Shown: positions 48,901 through 60,613, counted from the stretch's first letter. The stretch: DNA of 64,000 bases from Diadema setosum (GCF_964275005.1 NC_092696.1:22849472-22913471), one strand, 5' to 3'. Notes: generated from the sequence alone by a model not told the origin. Numbers and translations are program-made.

Positions 48901-49677
48901 GCGTGTGGGCCATCATGTGAGAAGTTCTGGTACCGGTAACTTTTCTTACCATGATAATACTGGCCTCTCCCCTCACTTGACTCCACGATGACGGGCGTGC
49001 TACCGGACCTACAGGTGAGATCTCACCCTCATATATAGATACAATGATTCACGGGAATAAATCAAACACAGTTTGGTTAAACTACTATCAGCACTGCATA
49101 CTCTATAACTGTAGTGAGACCAGTCTTTAAAATTGCTACAGAACTCACTTACGGGAGCCATTTTCACGTTTATTTTATAAATTATTATTGGGATTTTAAA
49201 AATGGGAATATCATTTAACAAGTTAGATGCGATCGAAAGAAGTATCTTTGATAATTTCGTTTCCACTGTTTCAAAATAATTACGTTTTTTTTTTTTTTCG
49301 TGCTTGTTTTTTGTTTTTTGCATAAAGATTTGTTGTTAGTTTTATTCAACCGGTCCTTGAATATTAAAGCACTTTCTGTTTTGTTTGTGATCATTTAAAT
49401 GTCCATGTGCATGCATACATTATACCGTACATGGGAAACTAGCGTCGGCATGAACGCAGCTGCCATGCACGGGCAGTCGACATATTCAACACAACGGTGT
49501 TCACAACGGGATTTTAGGTACCGGCATACAGTCGCCAAACCAGGCAATCGGAAATCGGAATATTAATTAACAATAATTAGAATTAATATTTTATCGATCA
49601 GAAATATTCATACCGTTCAAATTTGCCATAATTCCACTGCAAAGTGCATTGGTTACTTCGTAGGTGTGTTGCTCCAT
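45939..49677 (-). CDS. Unrecognised 146-aa protein, five-exon model inside the 5.8-kb element
   Basis: Exons in transcript order: 49614-49677, 48950-49021, 48654-48728, 48486-48515, 45939-46138. All introns are GT-AG and phase 1, summing to 441 bases with the stop. The N terminus is MEQHTYEVTNALCSGIMANL. Residues 46-70 form an acidic segment (DDLQELMDVHIEEMKELRNE), probably helical. The C-terminal 65 residues are more hydrophobic (VLEIDVEGHVFMQVGLLPIH, then FPGGSQYQCHGVMKH). Exons 2 to 5 agree in phase independently, which is strong support. The weak point is the exon 2 acceptor: GTGAG|ATCTC keeps frame with the ATG exon, whereas the stronger nearby CTGTAG|GTCC does not. I do not recognise a family. 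Its start lies close to one TIR, as element-borne genes often do. Confidence 0.55.
46555..46581. repeat. (AC)n microsatellite
   Basis: A CAA run followed by uninterrupted AC dinucleotides. Confidence 0.9.
46760..48030. repeat. 111-bp tandem array and degenerate flanks
   Basis: GGTTCTTTTTATATGAAAAG starts at about 46890, 47001, 47112 and 47223, a constant 111-base spacing. Units also share GGTTTGCTATTCTGAAAGTC and TTCCGGAGGTTCGTTCATCC. A fifth part-unit follows an insertion at 47470-47545. Decayed relatives built on GGATTAACGAACCTTCG-like words spread to about 48030. It lies in the last intron of the 146-aa gene model. Confidence 0.92.
47268..47470. mobile_element. Telomere-like sequence in a TIR-flanked insertion
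   Basis: The insertion breaks the 111-bp array. GGGCAATTACCCC is repeated twice on the left and GGGGTAATTGCCC twice on the right, in inverted orientation. Between them, 47330-47396 is made of CCTAACCCTAA-type units. The array resumes directly after it. Confidence 0.8.
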
Positions 49678-49978
49678 GATGCGTGTATTGCCAATGACAG
49701 CACAGCGACTTTCACATTTCGCGCGATAAATCCACGGGAAGACGGACAACCCACAAAAGTAGACGGTGAACTAGGGGTATTTGTACACGAGGAATCCGTT
49801 TATCGCATCTAGAACGTGCGGTTCGGTACCCCTAAGCCCGCAAAGCCCCGAGGAAAAAAATCGTCCGCGAAAAAGCTACCGATCCTGATTTTCGCGGACG
49901 CGATTTTTCCGCGTTTACGAAGATACCCTCGTTTGTGCGGACGATCCGCATTCTCGGACCAGCGCCCCTACTGATAAT

Positions 49979-51912
49979 GGAACTCTTTCCCTATAGATTC
50001 TAAGGCTATAAATTGAGGTATTTTACGACGAGGTTGCTGAGAAAGAAGCAGTCCGCCGCACTGGCTGCCTGCTTGCAATTTTAATTGCGCTGTGCTGTGC
50101 TGCTGCTGCGCGCGCTGCCACCCACCCTCATGCCTCATCATGCAATGCTCATTGACATGGCCTCAGCCCTCGGCAGTCATGCCCCATCATATCCCACTGG
50201 ACCCCATGGACGACCTGCTAGTACAGCTAAATATGGGTTATCCAGGCATCTTCTCATATTGAAAATGAAACGTTAGACGTGTACAGTGCAGGCAGGCGCA
50301 GGCTGCAGCAGCGCGTGTGTGGTGATGATCCACGATCCACTGATGTAGACCCTATGTACAATTGTAACATGCTGAAAAGGCCGAAGAGCGTACATTACAC
50401 ACACAGAATAATACATCTGGGACTAACAGTAGTCGTGTCGGATAACTGCACACGCACGACTTCTTCGCGACTACCACTAACATTCTGAGAGTAACATACA
50501 CACAGCAAATACACTGATGAACTACATTAATTCTTGTTATATTGGCTATTACCTCACAATTTAAACGACGATTGACCGCCAATGTGACAAATAAAGCCCG
50601 AGCTTGTGATCGGCCGTGGTGAGCTTACTATCTTCTTTCGATGTCTCCACACATGAGCATAACAAATTGGCAATGATAATCCTACAGATTAGATTTTAGA
50701 TAATATGTATATATTATCATAAGAATACATTATGTTCCTTGTTTTACTTTGATCGACCCTCGAAAACTATATCAATAATATGACCATATGTTTTTAGACT
50801 TAAAAGAATTTTAATGATTTAATAAAAGAATATTGTATTAAATCGCCACTAATCATTGCCAATCTGGATATCGAGTGCGTTTTGCCGATGCTTGATGTAT
50901 GGATTTGCGTGATGGTGAGGATCGGACCGTATGTATGCACTATGATCATGCAATCGCGAATTGTGTGTTGTGGCTATGAGACGATGATCCATCCGTAAGG
51001 AACAGATATCGAAAGTTGCTAGCAAACTTCTCACTTATTCATCATGGATTGGTTGATGGGGTAAGCATATCCTTCTTTATTTCTCTGGAATAGTGATGAT
51101 GGTTCTCCCTTCATGTGAATCTAGTGCGGGAAAGCAAGGGCTTTTGTTATTATTGTTTTCCCGTAAATCGCCGGTTTATCATTCATAAGTTATCAACACT
51201 CGAACACAACGCACAACATGCAACACACAGCACCGGCACGAGAGGATGTATACACTCTCGTTATATAATTATAAATGCTGCAGTCCAATTCCTTGATCCT
51301 CCTCCATAATTCGTGCTACGAATAGCTATTATGGGGAACTAGGGGGACTACCCTTCCATTATCATGATTATTTGGGCGAGCAGTAACGGTACTAGTAAAT
51401 TTACTACTAGATTCTAGTACTAGTAACTAGTACTGGAGTAGAGTAAAATATCCCGTTTGCGGCAGTTTAAGCATTATTAAGGGTTTTTCCAACTTGTAAA
51501 CAAATCAGGCAAATTATTTTCAACCATTTCATATATCATAGACAAGATTATTAATTAACGCAATTGTTTTCATAAAAGAAATTTACCACTGACCAACGCA
51601 GTTGTCATGATTTACCAGGGCAAAACCCGGCACAATTTTCGCCGATAAGGGCGATATGCGACGTAGTATTTCTGCTTGCGGCACGATGTACAATCCCTAT
51701 GCAATACGCGCGTGCTCCGCGATCTGTAGCTGAAAGCCTTCACATCTCTCGCGAACATTGCGTAAGCGCCAATTCCCATTGCGAAAGCACGTGAAAATAG
51801 CGGGCGCACATGCATTGGCCGCAAACAAGATCGCAAATCTGGCGGTGTTGTTGATGTCTTTCTCGTGTTTTTCTCATTTTTTTTCGATGGTAACATCCAC
51901 TTTCCGAAAAAA
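49979..51912. other. No confirmed gene
   Basis: Includes a CTG/CGC-rich patch (50085-50120), an AT-rich stretch (50650-50850), and an ACTAGT-rich patch (51395-51440). ATGGATTGGTTGATGG followed by a good donor (G|GTAAGC, 51042-51060) could be a tiny first exon, but no continuation was found. Confidence 0.4.
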
Positions 51913-51950
51913 ATGGCGGCCCACATCGGCTCGCGAAAGTTCTATTTTAC
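51913..51950 (+). CDS. Possible first coding exon (MAAHIGSRKFYF...)
   Basis: AAAATGGCGGCC is a YY1-type start-codon motif like those at the NDUFA9 and KRR1 promoters. It opens 12 codons plus two bases, ending at a good donor (TTTAC|GTGAGG). The surrounding CpG-rich sequence (51640-51830) fits a promoter. A phase-compatible exon may be 53794-53998, but I do not recognise the product. Confidence 0.35.
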
Positions 51951-52629
51951 GTGAGGATATGTTTTCAAAATCTATGAACATCGAGAAAACGACAAAAAAT
52001 CCAGTTTCTTGGACCATTGTTTCTTAACTGTAATGTTAAGAAGTACCGAAAATTTCATTTTGGATGCGATATGTTGTCATTTAGGTGAGAAAATTTCACT
52101 TTTGTCAGAGATCGTGCCCATTTTATCGGTTGGTTTTTGTTGATTGCTAGTGTGTTAGTATATGTGTAGTGTGCATGTAACAGTGCAGTGCTGTGTTTAG
52201 CGGTATATTACCGTGTATGCTGTACCTGCCGCGAACGGCTGCAAGGCCGCATACTGCCGTAGTTACTCTAGTACTGGTGATCATAATATTTCATTTCATT
52301 TCACACATGCATGTTCACATGCATGTTTTTTTATTTTCATTTCCAATCAAACACAGCCTGTAATACACTTTGACATGATTCCATATATTGGAACATAATA
52401 ATACATACTGGTTCTTAAAAGAACTTCATGGAAATGAAAATTGAGGGGCTGCTAAAAAGCGAACTTGTAGATTGCAGTCTCCTCACTTAGTCTACGTTAC
52501 ATTACTACGGGTCATTAATTATATATGACTTTAAACACACAATATAACGATACATGTACCGTACAAGCTAATCATTGAAAGTATACAGTTTTCATTCAAT
52601 CGAATCGGATGGTTTACATGAAGTATACG

Positions 52630-52695
52630 CTTTCACATGTATACACATATACAACATACACATACACATACACGTACACATACACATACACATAA

Positions 52696-52734
<39 letters not shown>

Positions 52735-52850
52735 TACACACACACATACATACACACGCACGTACATGTACACACATACACATACGCACACACACGCACA
52801 TACTCACACATGTTTGCATCCACATACATTGTGCACACACAGAAGAGAGT
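52630..52850. repeat. Compound CA/TACACA microsatellite
   Basis: About 220 bases of ACACAT and ACAC repeats with CACG and CATG interruptions. The long frames across it on both strands are composition artefacts. Confidence 0.93.
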
Positions 52851-53155
52851 AGGGAAATGATGCATGATGGGATGGAAATTAAAGCAGGGACCATGTCCAC
52901 CATACACATCCAGGTTCAGGACTGCTGGGAGTTCAGTCAAATGGTAATGCGCTATGGACTGACTCTGACTGGCCATCTGCTAGAACCAATATTCAAGAAT
53001 ACTTCTCAATTCTCCCAATCACCTGATCACCCATGGCCATATATCCCAGTTCTGTTGATGACCTGCGTGCCAGTATTATCAACACATTCACCCCTCACAC
53101 AAGAAAACGGGCGAAAGATGCCAACCCCTTTTGGTTCATCCCTAGACAGAAAGAT

Positions 53156-53217
53156 CCGTCTGTCCGGAGGAGTCTTTTACTTTTATGACGTTGTCGCTCT
53201 CCTCCGTAGACAGACGG
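53156..53217. repeat. Imperfect hairpin
   Basis: CCGTCTGTCCGGAGGAG (53156-53172) pairs with CTCCTCCGTAGACAGACGG (53199-53217). Confidence 0.6.
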
Positions 53218-53487
53218 AAGTTGATAGTATGGGGTATACATTGCTGTGGGGATGGTCTTACTCTTAACCACTGTTTCTATGGAAAATTGGGTGAGGTACC
53301 TCACCCTTCTCGATTACGTCTAATTCACGGCCCTAGGTCGGCAAATTTAAGCTTGTATAGAAAAATCTACATTTCAAGTATGCATTTCACTCACCAGATT
53401 AATGATATTTCCAACATTTTTGTAGAATTTTCATGAAAAAAGATGCAACTACCAGTGGTCGTAACAGCTCTTTAACATATGAAGCCA

Positions 53488-53560
53488 TTAGCCAATCACA
53501 TGCAAGGTAGATTTATACTTGTTTTTTAATAAAACAAGTACCTCGCATGTGATTGGCTAA
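53488..53560. mobile_element. Tiny foldback with TTAGCCAATCACATGC arms
   Basis: TTAGCCAATCACATGCAAGG on the left pairs with CCTCGCATGTGATTGGCTAA on the right around an ACTTGTTTT...AAAACAAGT inner stem. It shares the word TAGCCAATCANATGCAAGG with the MITE at 54778-54917. Confidence 0.75.
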
Positions 53561-53793
53561 CGGATACAAAATGGCGACTTGCAGCTAACGAACGGCGATG
53601 TTGCGATATGGATACAAATTTCTGCAATATAACCTATGTAGTTACTGTGAGTATTTCGATTGCACAATGTGAGAAAGTTACCCAAAATATTGCTGCATGA
53701 TGTGTCATGTCACGTCAAACTTGTTTGAATGTAAAAAAAGCTGTCTGAAATTTGTTTTATCGTAACGTTTGATCTGTGTGCGACCGCTGGCAG

Positions 53794-53998
53794 GGCATCC
53801 CCACAAGAGCCAGCATCATTGCCTTCGGTCTGTATAAGGAAGGGATCCGTGAGGCCAGACGCAGTCTCCGCGGAACATTTCCCCAATGACAAGATACAGA
53901 CCGATCTTTCGGTCAAGTTCGCCCCATGCCATGGCCTATGGGGTGAACCACAACGGCCGAGGGGTTGGCATGTTAGTTTTGCCTTGTTTTCTCTCCAG
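53794..53998 (+). CDS. Candidate internal exon, unknown product
   Basis: An acceptor (GCTGGCAG) and a donor (CTCCAG|GTGACT) bound 205 bases that stay open in the phase set by the 51913-51950 exon (TASPQEPASLPSVCIRKGSV...). GC content is higher than the surroundings. The opposite strand is also open here, so coding strand and reality are uncertain. Confidence 0.25.
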
Positions 53999-54539
53999 GT
54001 GACTAGCATTGTACCCATACCATAGATAGCAATAGTCTGCAGTTGCAAATGGATCAGGCATGCGCATCGCATTGTGCCATACGCTTGAATGAATTGCATG
54101 ATTTCTTCAGCATACAGAGGGTCAGGGCTAGGGCTGAGTCTGAGCTGTATTAGTTAATCAAGTTTCTACAAAACAATTCTTGTACAGTGGATAAAAATGC
54201 AAATGAGTGAGCTAACCATGTCATGACCATACAATTTTCCTTTGATCTGTACAAAAAAATGACGAAAATTCAGTGTTTCTGTCGCTGCAGTCTGAGACGT
54301 GATGTTAATTCCTGGTTGAATAACTTCAGAATAATGATCAGTTAGATATACCAGGATTTGAGCCTTGGGCATAATTGCATTTGAGTGAAAAACTGGAAAA
54401 TTCAAAATTTTTATGTACAAACTACACTGTATATGTACAATGTATGTTGCAAGTTGTGAGAGGATGACATGCTACATGTAGCTTTGCCATTTGCATATTC
54501 ATATTGGCCTTTCAAGAACTGTTTCCTGAAAAAATAGCG

Positions 54540-54662
54540 AGATTTGAAAATGTCATAACTTGCTTATTTTTCATCCAATTTCAATCAAAATTATACAATT
54601 GAACTCGTAATATACTCTTTCTTACCAGACTAACTTATATTTGGACTGGATTTCCCCTTTAA
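54540..54662. mobile_element. One end of a TTAA-type MITE
   Basis: Ends GGATTTCCCCTTTAA, matching the AGGGGAA/TTAA terminus of the foldback at 216-574. The opposite end was not found nearby. Confidence 0.4.
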
Positions 54663-54777
54663 CCCAAGTATACAGTAATTATATCATTAGAATACATCAG
54701 GAGAAGTTTGAGGAAATCGGACAATCCATTCAAAAGTTACGAATTTTTGAAATTTTGGTGATGAGACTGCTGGATCA

Positions 54778-54917
54778 GGGGGGCATTTCATGAAGCATTT
54801 CGTCTGACAAAGTTGTCGGACAAATTTGCTCTTAGCCAATCAGATGCAAGGATTTCAGTAGCTTGGAACAGTTTGTCAGAAAAATATCCCACCAAAACGC
54901 TTCATGAAATGCCCCCC
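54778..54917. mobile_element. 140-bp MITE with GGGGGGCATTTCATGAAGC ends
   Basis: The 19-base ends at 54778-54796 and 54899-54917 are perfect inverse copies. The interior holds TTAGCCAATCAGATGCAAGG. No coding capacity. Confidence 0.9.
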
Positions 54918-57900
54918 AGAAGACTGCTACGTATCATGACGTCATATGCACTACAATGTATGATGCAACATTTGGTACCCTGGGGTGCCAAATGAAAATT
55001 TGCCATTTTGTTGAATTGTTATGGTTTTTTTTTTTTTTTTTTTGTTAGCACTGTACTCTACCCTGGGTTACAAAAACAAAAAATAAGTAAAAATGATTTT
55101 TAGTATTATAGTATTATAATGCAAAAAAAAAAAGTTTTCTTGTTTGTGATTATGCAACAATTAATGCATACAAATAACTTTTTTTCTCATTTACATGCTC
55201 ATTCATGCACAAGCACTATAAATTCTTGAATAGTTACTCAGTGAAATTTATATTATCATTGTGATTAGATTACACAAGTTGACATGGAAGGAAAATCGGC
55301 ATTGGGATCATCAGAAATACATTCAGGGTGCTGCAAACTACTTGCCCACTATTTTGAGCAACTAAAGCTAACCCTTGTGCAAGTAAAGTGAATATTTACT
55401 TGCATTTTGGAGTTTGGGGCCTTTGTCAATTGTGGATTGAGGCAACCAATGTATTTATTGTGGTACACAGGAATATTGTCTTCCTTAACATTGAGGGGTG
55501 GCGGGTTTTAGGCAAATGAGCAACTTGATACTCATGCTGCCTCACAACAAACAGCTGGGCTATGATGTAAAGAAAATTGTTCAATCCAAAGAAAATACTG
55601 TATGTATACATGGTGTGTACATGCATGTGTTCCCATTCATTTGCAAGTAAATGTTTTGGCTGTGTTGCATCCTTAACATTAAAAATCCATCTCATGTTAA
55701 AGTTGATAATAACACCTAGGTTAGTCCAACAAATAGGGCAAGTGCTGAAGTTTCACTTCAAAATAATAATTGATTTCACATAACTGGTACACTGATTGAT
55801 AACAACAAATGAAGCAGTAATGCCAGTGCCTCACAAACCTCCAAGTGTTGTACACACAAATCCTTGTAATTTGATTTCAGATTCTTGATTTATAAAGGTG
55901 ATCAGTTATGTCTATGGTATTTATCAAAAGTGATTACTTTGACAACTATAACAAACCAATTCAGGACCATTGTCAGCTTCAATTTCCACTTCATTGTCTG
56001 CAACCAATATTGTTTTGTAAAACCCAAAACGTAAATTCAATTACTTTTCTAGTCTTTTTCCTCCATCAGTATGTCAAATTTCAATGAAAGTTCTACTGCC
56101 GTGTATTGATTTTACTCTGTTCAATGATGTCAACTGGCATGTGTAGGGGCTTTTCAATTTTAGCAAAGGATCATCATACAGTGAAGTTTCAGCTTTTGAT
56201 TCTACATTGTAGATACACTTTGTAGCAGCAGAGAGTGTGGATACTCTTCATTCCTGGAAAGGATTTATGATATCCCTTGTAAGAAGACATTCTTGAGCAA
56301 GAATCACAAGGGTTTCAACTAAGGGTACATGTATTGTAGGTTTATGATGAAAAGCAATGTTATGTGCTAGCTGTTATTGATTACTGGGCAAGTCTTTAAT
56401 TGGCAATTACTGCAGAGTGCTACACATCCCATTTTCATTGTACCTCCTTGACCAAGGCAACTAAAACTCACCATTAGGCAAAATAGTTGTAGAAATAATA
56501 GACACTTGCATTTGAATACAGACCCTTGCCATGCCTGAATAGTCATTAAGAATATAAAGGAGAACTTTGGCTATGAAAGAGTACCGCGTATACAATGTAC
56601 ACTCTTAGCATCATTAAGATGGGTTTGGAAAGTCCATTTGTAATGAGTTAGATACAACTTGTATGTCGTCATTTTTTATAAAGCTGAGAGTCTGGTCTTA
56701 CAGAATCTGCCTTTAAAAATCCTGATTGCGACTTTCATGATGGTTTTATAATGCAGGGTCGCATGCATGCACTATACTTATAGTGTCTTACACTGTACAC
56801 TGGAATTCATGTCATTCAGTCTTCAGAGATTACATACAAGCGTGTATGACAATACAAAGGGGTGTGTGTTCACTGCGGTTCTTAAAGAGAGCATTATGGT
56901 TGAACTCTCCTTCTTCCCTGAAACTGAAAGTACACTGTACATGTACAATGCATTGCAATGTTGTTGAGAAATTCATGAGTTGTGAGCTGCACAAAAGCAT
57001 GAGTGGGCTGATCATACTACAAATTTGTATGTGTACAATACTTTAAAAGTGAACATTTCTTACCAATTTTGCGCGAGTAATTTTTCATGCCCGTCCGGGC
57101 AAAATGAATATTGTGTGTTTTTGATTCAGCAGAATCAAAGTATAAGTAAATTATGTAGTATTACATGTACATGTAAAAAGCAAAAAAAAAAAAAAAAAAA
57201 AAATTGTGCTTTTATTTTTGTTCTACAGTATATGTACATGTTTGAAAATTTCTACACTACCAAAATTTCCACTTTTACAGTAAATTGTTATCCCAGCCAC
57301 TATGCATCCACCCCTCAAACAACAAAGAGGGGGAAAACAACAACAGAAAAAATGCAGTGGGAGTACTCTCCCATAACCGTCCACATTTTTGTAGTTACTT
57401 AAATACAATGCAGAGACTCCAACTCTCCCGCTTTCGATGGGAGATCTCCCGCCAAAAGCCCATTTTTGCCCGTTCTCCTGCTTGAGATTCAATTTCTCCT
57501 GCCCTGGCTCTGTGCCTCCCACTTGAAATCATTTCTTATTTAGTGTCGCCGTATGTTGAAAAATAAGCCTGAGATAGCACGAGAGAGCATCTAGAACCCT
57601 AAAGCTTCCAGGCCCTGGACCCTGGCCGTAAGGAACTTTGCGCTTTGCATGCGCACATCAAGTTGGAGTCTCCCGTTTGCTATGGGCTTCAAGCGGGAGA
57701 ATCTCTAGATCAGAAGTTGCTTGGGGTTGGAGTCTCTGACAATGTAAAAGCTATGTTTTGGTGGATTCTTAAGTACAGAATGTATTGAGAGATTGAACTG
57801 TCAGAGGGTTCAAGAAAGACAGTCAACACATCTCCCATTTATGCAAAATGCACAATTTCTTTATATTTGTCTGAAAGATGATTTAGTGCTAGTACACACT

Positions 57901-57951
57901 GTATATAGACAAAGGCTGTGTTTATACTTCCCCTTTTCAGGTCAAAATCAG
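54918..57951. other. No gene recognised
   Basis: AT-rich DNA with a poly-T tract (about 55027-55044) and a poly-A tract (about 57183-57203). A lone CCACTTTTACAGTA end word occurs near 57269. A patch at 57415-57520 and 57665-57740 repeats GTTGGAGTCTCCCG-like words in both orientations and may be a decayed element. No exon chain seen. Confidence 0.45.
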
Positions 57952-58456
57952 CGTTTTGATAGTGGTTTCTTTCGCGTACAGATACTTTCGCGGTTTCCAT
58001 CGGTGCCGACTTTTTCGCGTGTGTTTAAATTCGCGGTCGGCAAAATCTGTGAATTCACAGAACTTGGCAAAAACTGTTTTATTTTGCACATGACAACCCA
58101 AAGTACACGTGTATAATCCAATTATTCTTTTATTTATTAAAAAGAAATTCAAATTAAATGCAGGCTTACACCTACTGTACCTGAAATCCTGTCTCTCAAG
58201 TACTTTATAACATGCTTGTACCTACATTGCGCGGTATCGCTGTGTGTGTGTTGACCATCAATACACTCAATGCGCGGAATCTTCGTGTGTGCATGTGCGC
58301 AATAGCATTGTAACAAACGGCGAGTTCAAAACATTTCCTTGCGTAGTTAATTTGGCGCGACTTTTCTAAACATTTTCGCGTGATGTTAAATTCGCGGTTC
58401 AACCTCAAAGTGCGAAAAGCGCGAAAATAAAACCACCGCGAAAGAAACCACTTTTA
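57952..58456. mobile_element. MITE with AGTGGTTTCTTTCGCG ends
   Basis: Starts near AGTGGTTTCTTTCGCG and ends CGCGAAAGAAACCACT. Subterminal TTCGCGG / CCGCGAA words are mirrored. Related to the nested MITE at 39213-39414. It is about 500 bases long and has no coding capacity. Confidence 0.8.
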
Positions 58457-60001
58457 CAGGACATCGGAGCTTTCATATTATCATGATTACCCTAATTGAA
58501 TACTGTTATCAAAATGTGAATGCCCTAACTATGATTTTGTGATTTTTTTTTATTTTTTTTTTTTTGGGGGGGGGGTTGGGGGTTAGGGAAGGGGGAGGGC
58601 TGGCCATGTGATTTCTGCAGGACAGGTGTGTAGCACTCTGAGGATGATATAAATTCATTGCTAGCCCCCACTGCTCTGTTGATGGCATCGCTGTACATTA
58701 TACACTGTACACTGTATATGTGTGATGTGTATGTATCGAGCATTGCTGCATCTGTGCAATAATGCCATGATACTAATCAAATTATACCCTGCTCTGATAG
58801 GCTTACAGTAGATTTAAATTACAGAACCTTCAAAGGGGGAGGGGTAGAGAGAGGAGGACTCACTCATGGAGAAAATAGAAATGGAAAGTCTTTTAGTGTA
58901 TGAAGTGCAAAAAGAAGACCCTAGGAATTCTACATGTACTCCTGCCAGCAGTTGATATTATAAGAATTTTCCACCTCGATTGCAGACAAATAGATTTTAA
59001 AAATGTTATATCTTGTGGTTTTTCTTCCAGTCTTCATAGATTCTCTTTGTATTGGCACCAACGTATAGATATTGAACTGCAACTCATAAAACATACAATG
59101 TAGTGCTGCTGACTGTATCAATTACCATGGATAGATAGTAACAGGTCCACTAGACCATGATTTTTTTAAAAAAGAAAAGAAAGACAGATGGTGTTAACGT
59201 TTGTAATAGTAACCATGACGAGACCACCTCCAGAGCGAGGCCAAATGCGAGGCCAATTTTGGCCTCGCATTTGGCCTTTTGCGCGTTTACACTGAAGCGG
59301 GGCTGGGCTCGGCCGCGGCTCGGCCGCGGCCGAGCCTCGCACTGTAAACGGGGTCTTAGTGTGTCCAAGCTGCAAAGTGCAAAGTACAATGTTGCTTTGA
59401 AGAAAAAGAGGTGTAAACTAAGCATTAGGGGGAGGGACCTGGGAACTTTATGACTCACCAGGCACAAAGTATGCATGTTCATGAGCACACACATGATGTT
59501 TCTTTTGCACTCATCTTAGTCATTATGTACATTTACTCAGTCTCTGTACACAATGTTGGATTATGCCTTATCACCTGCATACAGAAGAACTGTGGTTGAT
59601 CACTCATGTCCTTAATTTCATCCATCCCCACAGTTTGTTACAGGAAGACCAACTGAAAATAGAGGCTTGACAAGATTAGATTATAAATTAATTCAAGCAT
59701 ATTATTAGCACATCTTGTGGGGAAAGCCTACAAGTTGAAAGAAATAGCTTTTAGTGGATAGGGTTATGGGATGGGATGATAAAGAAATGATAATTGTTTT
59801 GGTTGAGATTCAGATTCAGATTCAACTTTTTGCAAGATGATTAAAAACTACTCATGAAATGTGAAAGAGCCTACAATTCTAAGAGGAATTCAAAGTTTAT
59901 TTGATGAATTTTTTTTTTTTTAAGATGACTGAAATATCCAAAAACAAAGTAAAACAAAGAGGTTCGTTAAGGTGGGTCCTGCCTTTTATTAATTAAGACT
60001 A
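58457..60001. other. No gene recognised; hairpins and simple repeats
   Basis: Contains poly-T/poly-G at about 58540-58576, and the hairpin block at 59239-59350 listed separately. No exon seen. Confidence 0.45.
59239..59350. repeat. Adjacent GC-rich hairpins
   Basis: First hairpin: GGCCAAATGCGAGGCCAA pairs with TTGGCCTCGCATTTGGCC over a 2-base loop (59239-59276), with perfect arms. Second: GTTTACACTG...CTCGGCCGCGG pairs with its mirror ending CACTGTAAAC (about 59286-59350). Probably one compact foldback element. Confidence 0.8.
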
Positions 60002-60611
60002 TAGTAGGACCTCGATTATCCAGCAATGTCGGGACTGACGGGCGTCCAGATAATCAACTTGGGCAGATAAGAGAGCCTACAATATACATGTATGCTCAAA
60101 TACAGCAGTTTCTAGCATGTCATGCTACAGGGGTATACTGTATCATTTTTCATACTTCAGGAATTGATACGGAAATAAAGATTTATACCAGGTAAGTAAA
60201 ATATCCCTTCATATACAATGCCATGTACATGTATTGTTTGTTTGATTAATAGTGTCAGACAATAAGATAGACATTGCAACTCGTTGAATACTGCCGCTGC
60301 TTTGTATTGCAATTACTGTCATGCTCTGCACGCAGTGCCAGTGACAAGCACGGCACCAGTCTCTGAAATCATTTCATGAACTGACTGAAAAAGTTACAGT
60401 CCACTGTGAACATATGAATTTGTCCTGTGGTGTAATCACACAATAATGGTGGAAGATGTGTTTGTTTTGAGTGAGATTTAGCACTGCAAATACATGAAAA
60501 CATCAAAAAGAAAATGTCAGCAGAGAGTAGTGATAATCGATTGCTGGATAATCGAGGTCCGGATAACAGAGAGTGGTGATAATCAATTGCTGGATAATCG
60601 AGGTCGTGCTG
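60002..60611. mobile_element. Tigger/pogo-like non-autonomous element
   Basis: Starts TAGTAGGACCTCGATTATCC and ends GGATAATCGAGGTCGTGCTG, with TA on both sides (60000-60001, 60612-60613). CAGTAGGACCTCGATTATCC-type ends are characteristic of the Tigger branch of pogo. The right terminal ~50 bases are present twice in tandem (about 60530-60570 and 60575-60611). No transposase. Confidence 0.87.
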
Positions 60612-60613
60612 TA

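Larger units (their letters stand above)
44162..49973. mobile_element. 5.8-kb DNA element with 25-bp perfect TIRs and ATAAT duplication
   Basis: The left end starts CAGTAGGGGCGCTGGTCCGA followed by GAATG, and the right end is its exact reverse complement (49949-49973). Similarity continues inward in patches (GGATCGT, GAGGGT, TTCGTA). ATAAT lies immediately outside both ends (44157-44161 and 49974-49978), indicating a single insertion with a 5-base target duplication. It contains a five-exon minus-strand gene model starting about 300 bases from the right end, a 111-bp array, and a 56-bp palindrome. No transposase-like domain was recognised. The superfamily is open: 5-base duplications fit Transib or some hAT-like groups, but the CAGTAGGGG terminus fits neither cleanly. 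Confidence 0.75.

Noticed and set aside
52575-53267. 230-aa plus-strand frame
   Set aside because: The first half is the CA-rich microsatellite. The second half (from about 52850) is open but shows no family, and contains an imperfect hairpin; a real exon there cannot be excluded but is unsupported.
59150-59494. 98-aa and 114-aa overlapping frames
   Set aside because: They read through the paired GC-rich hairpins on both strands.
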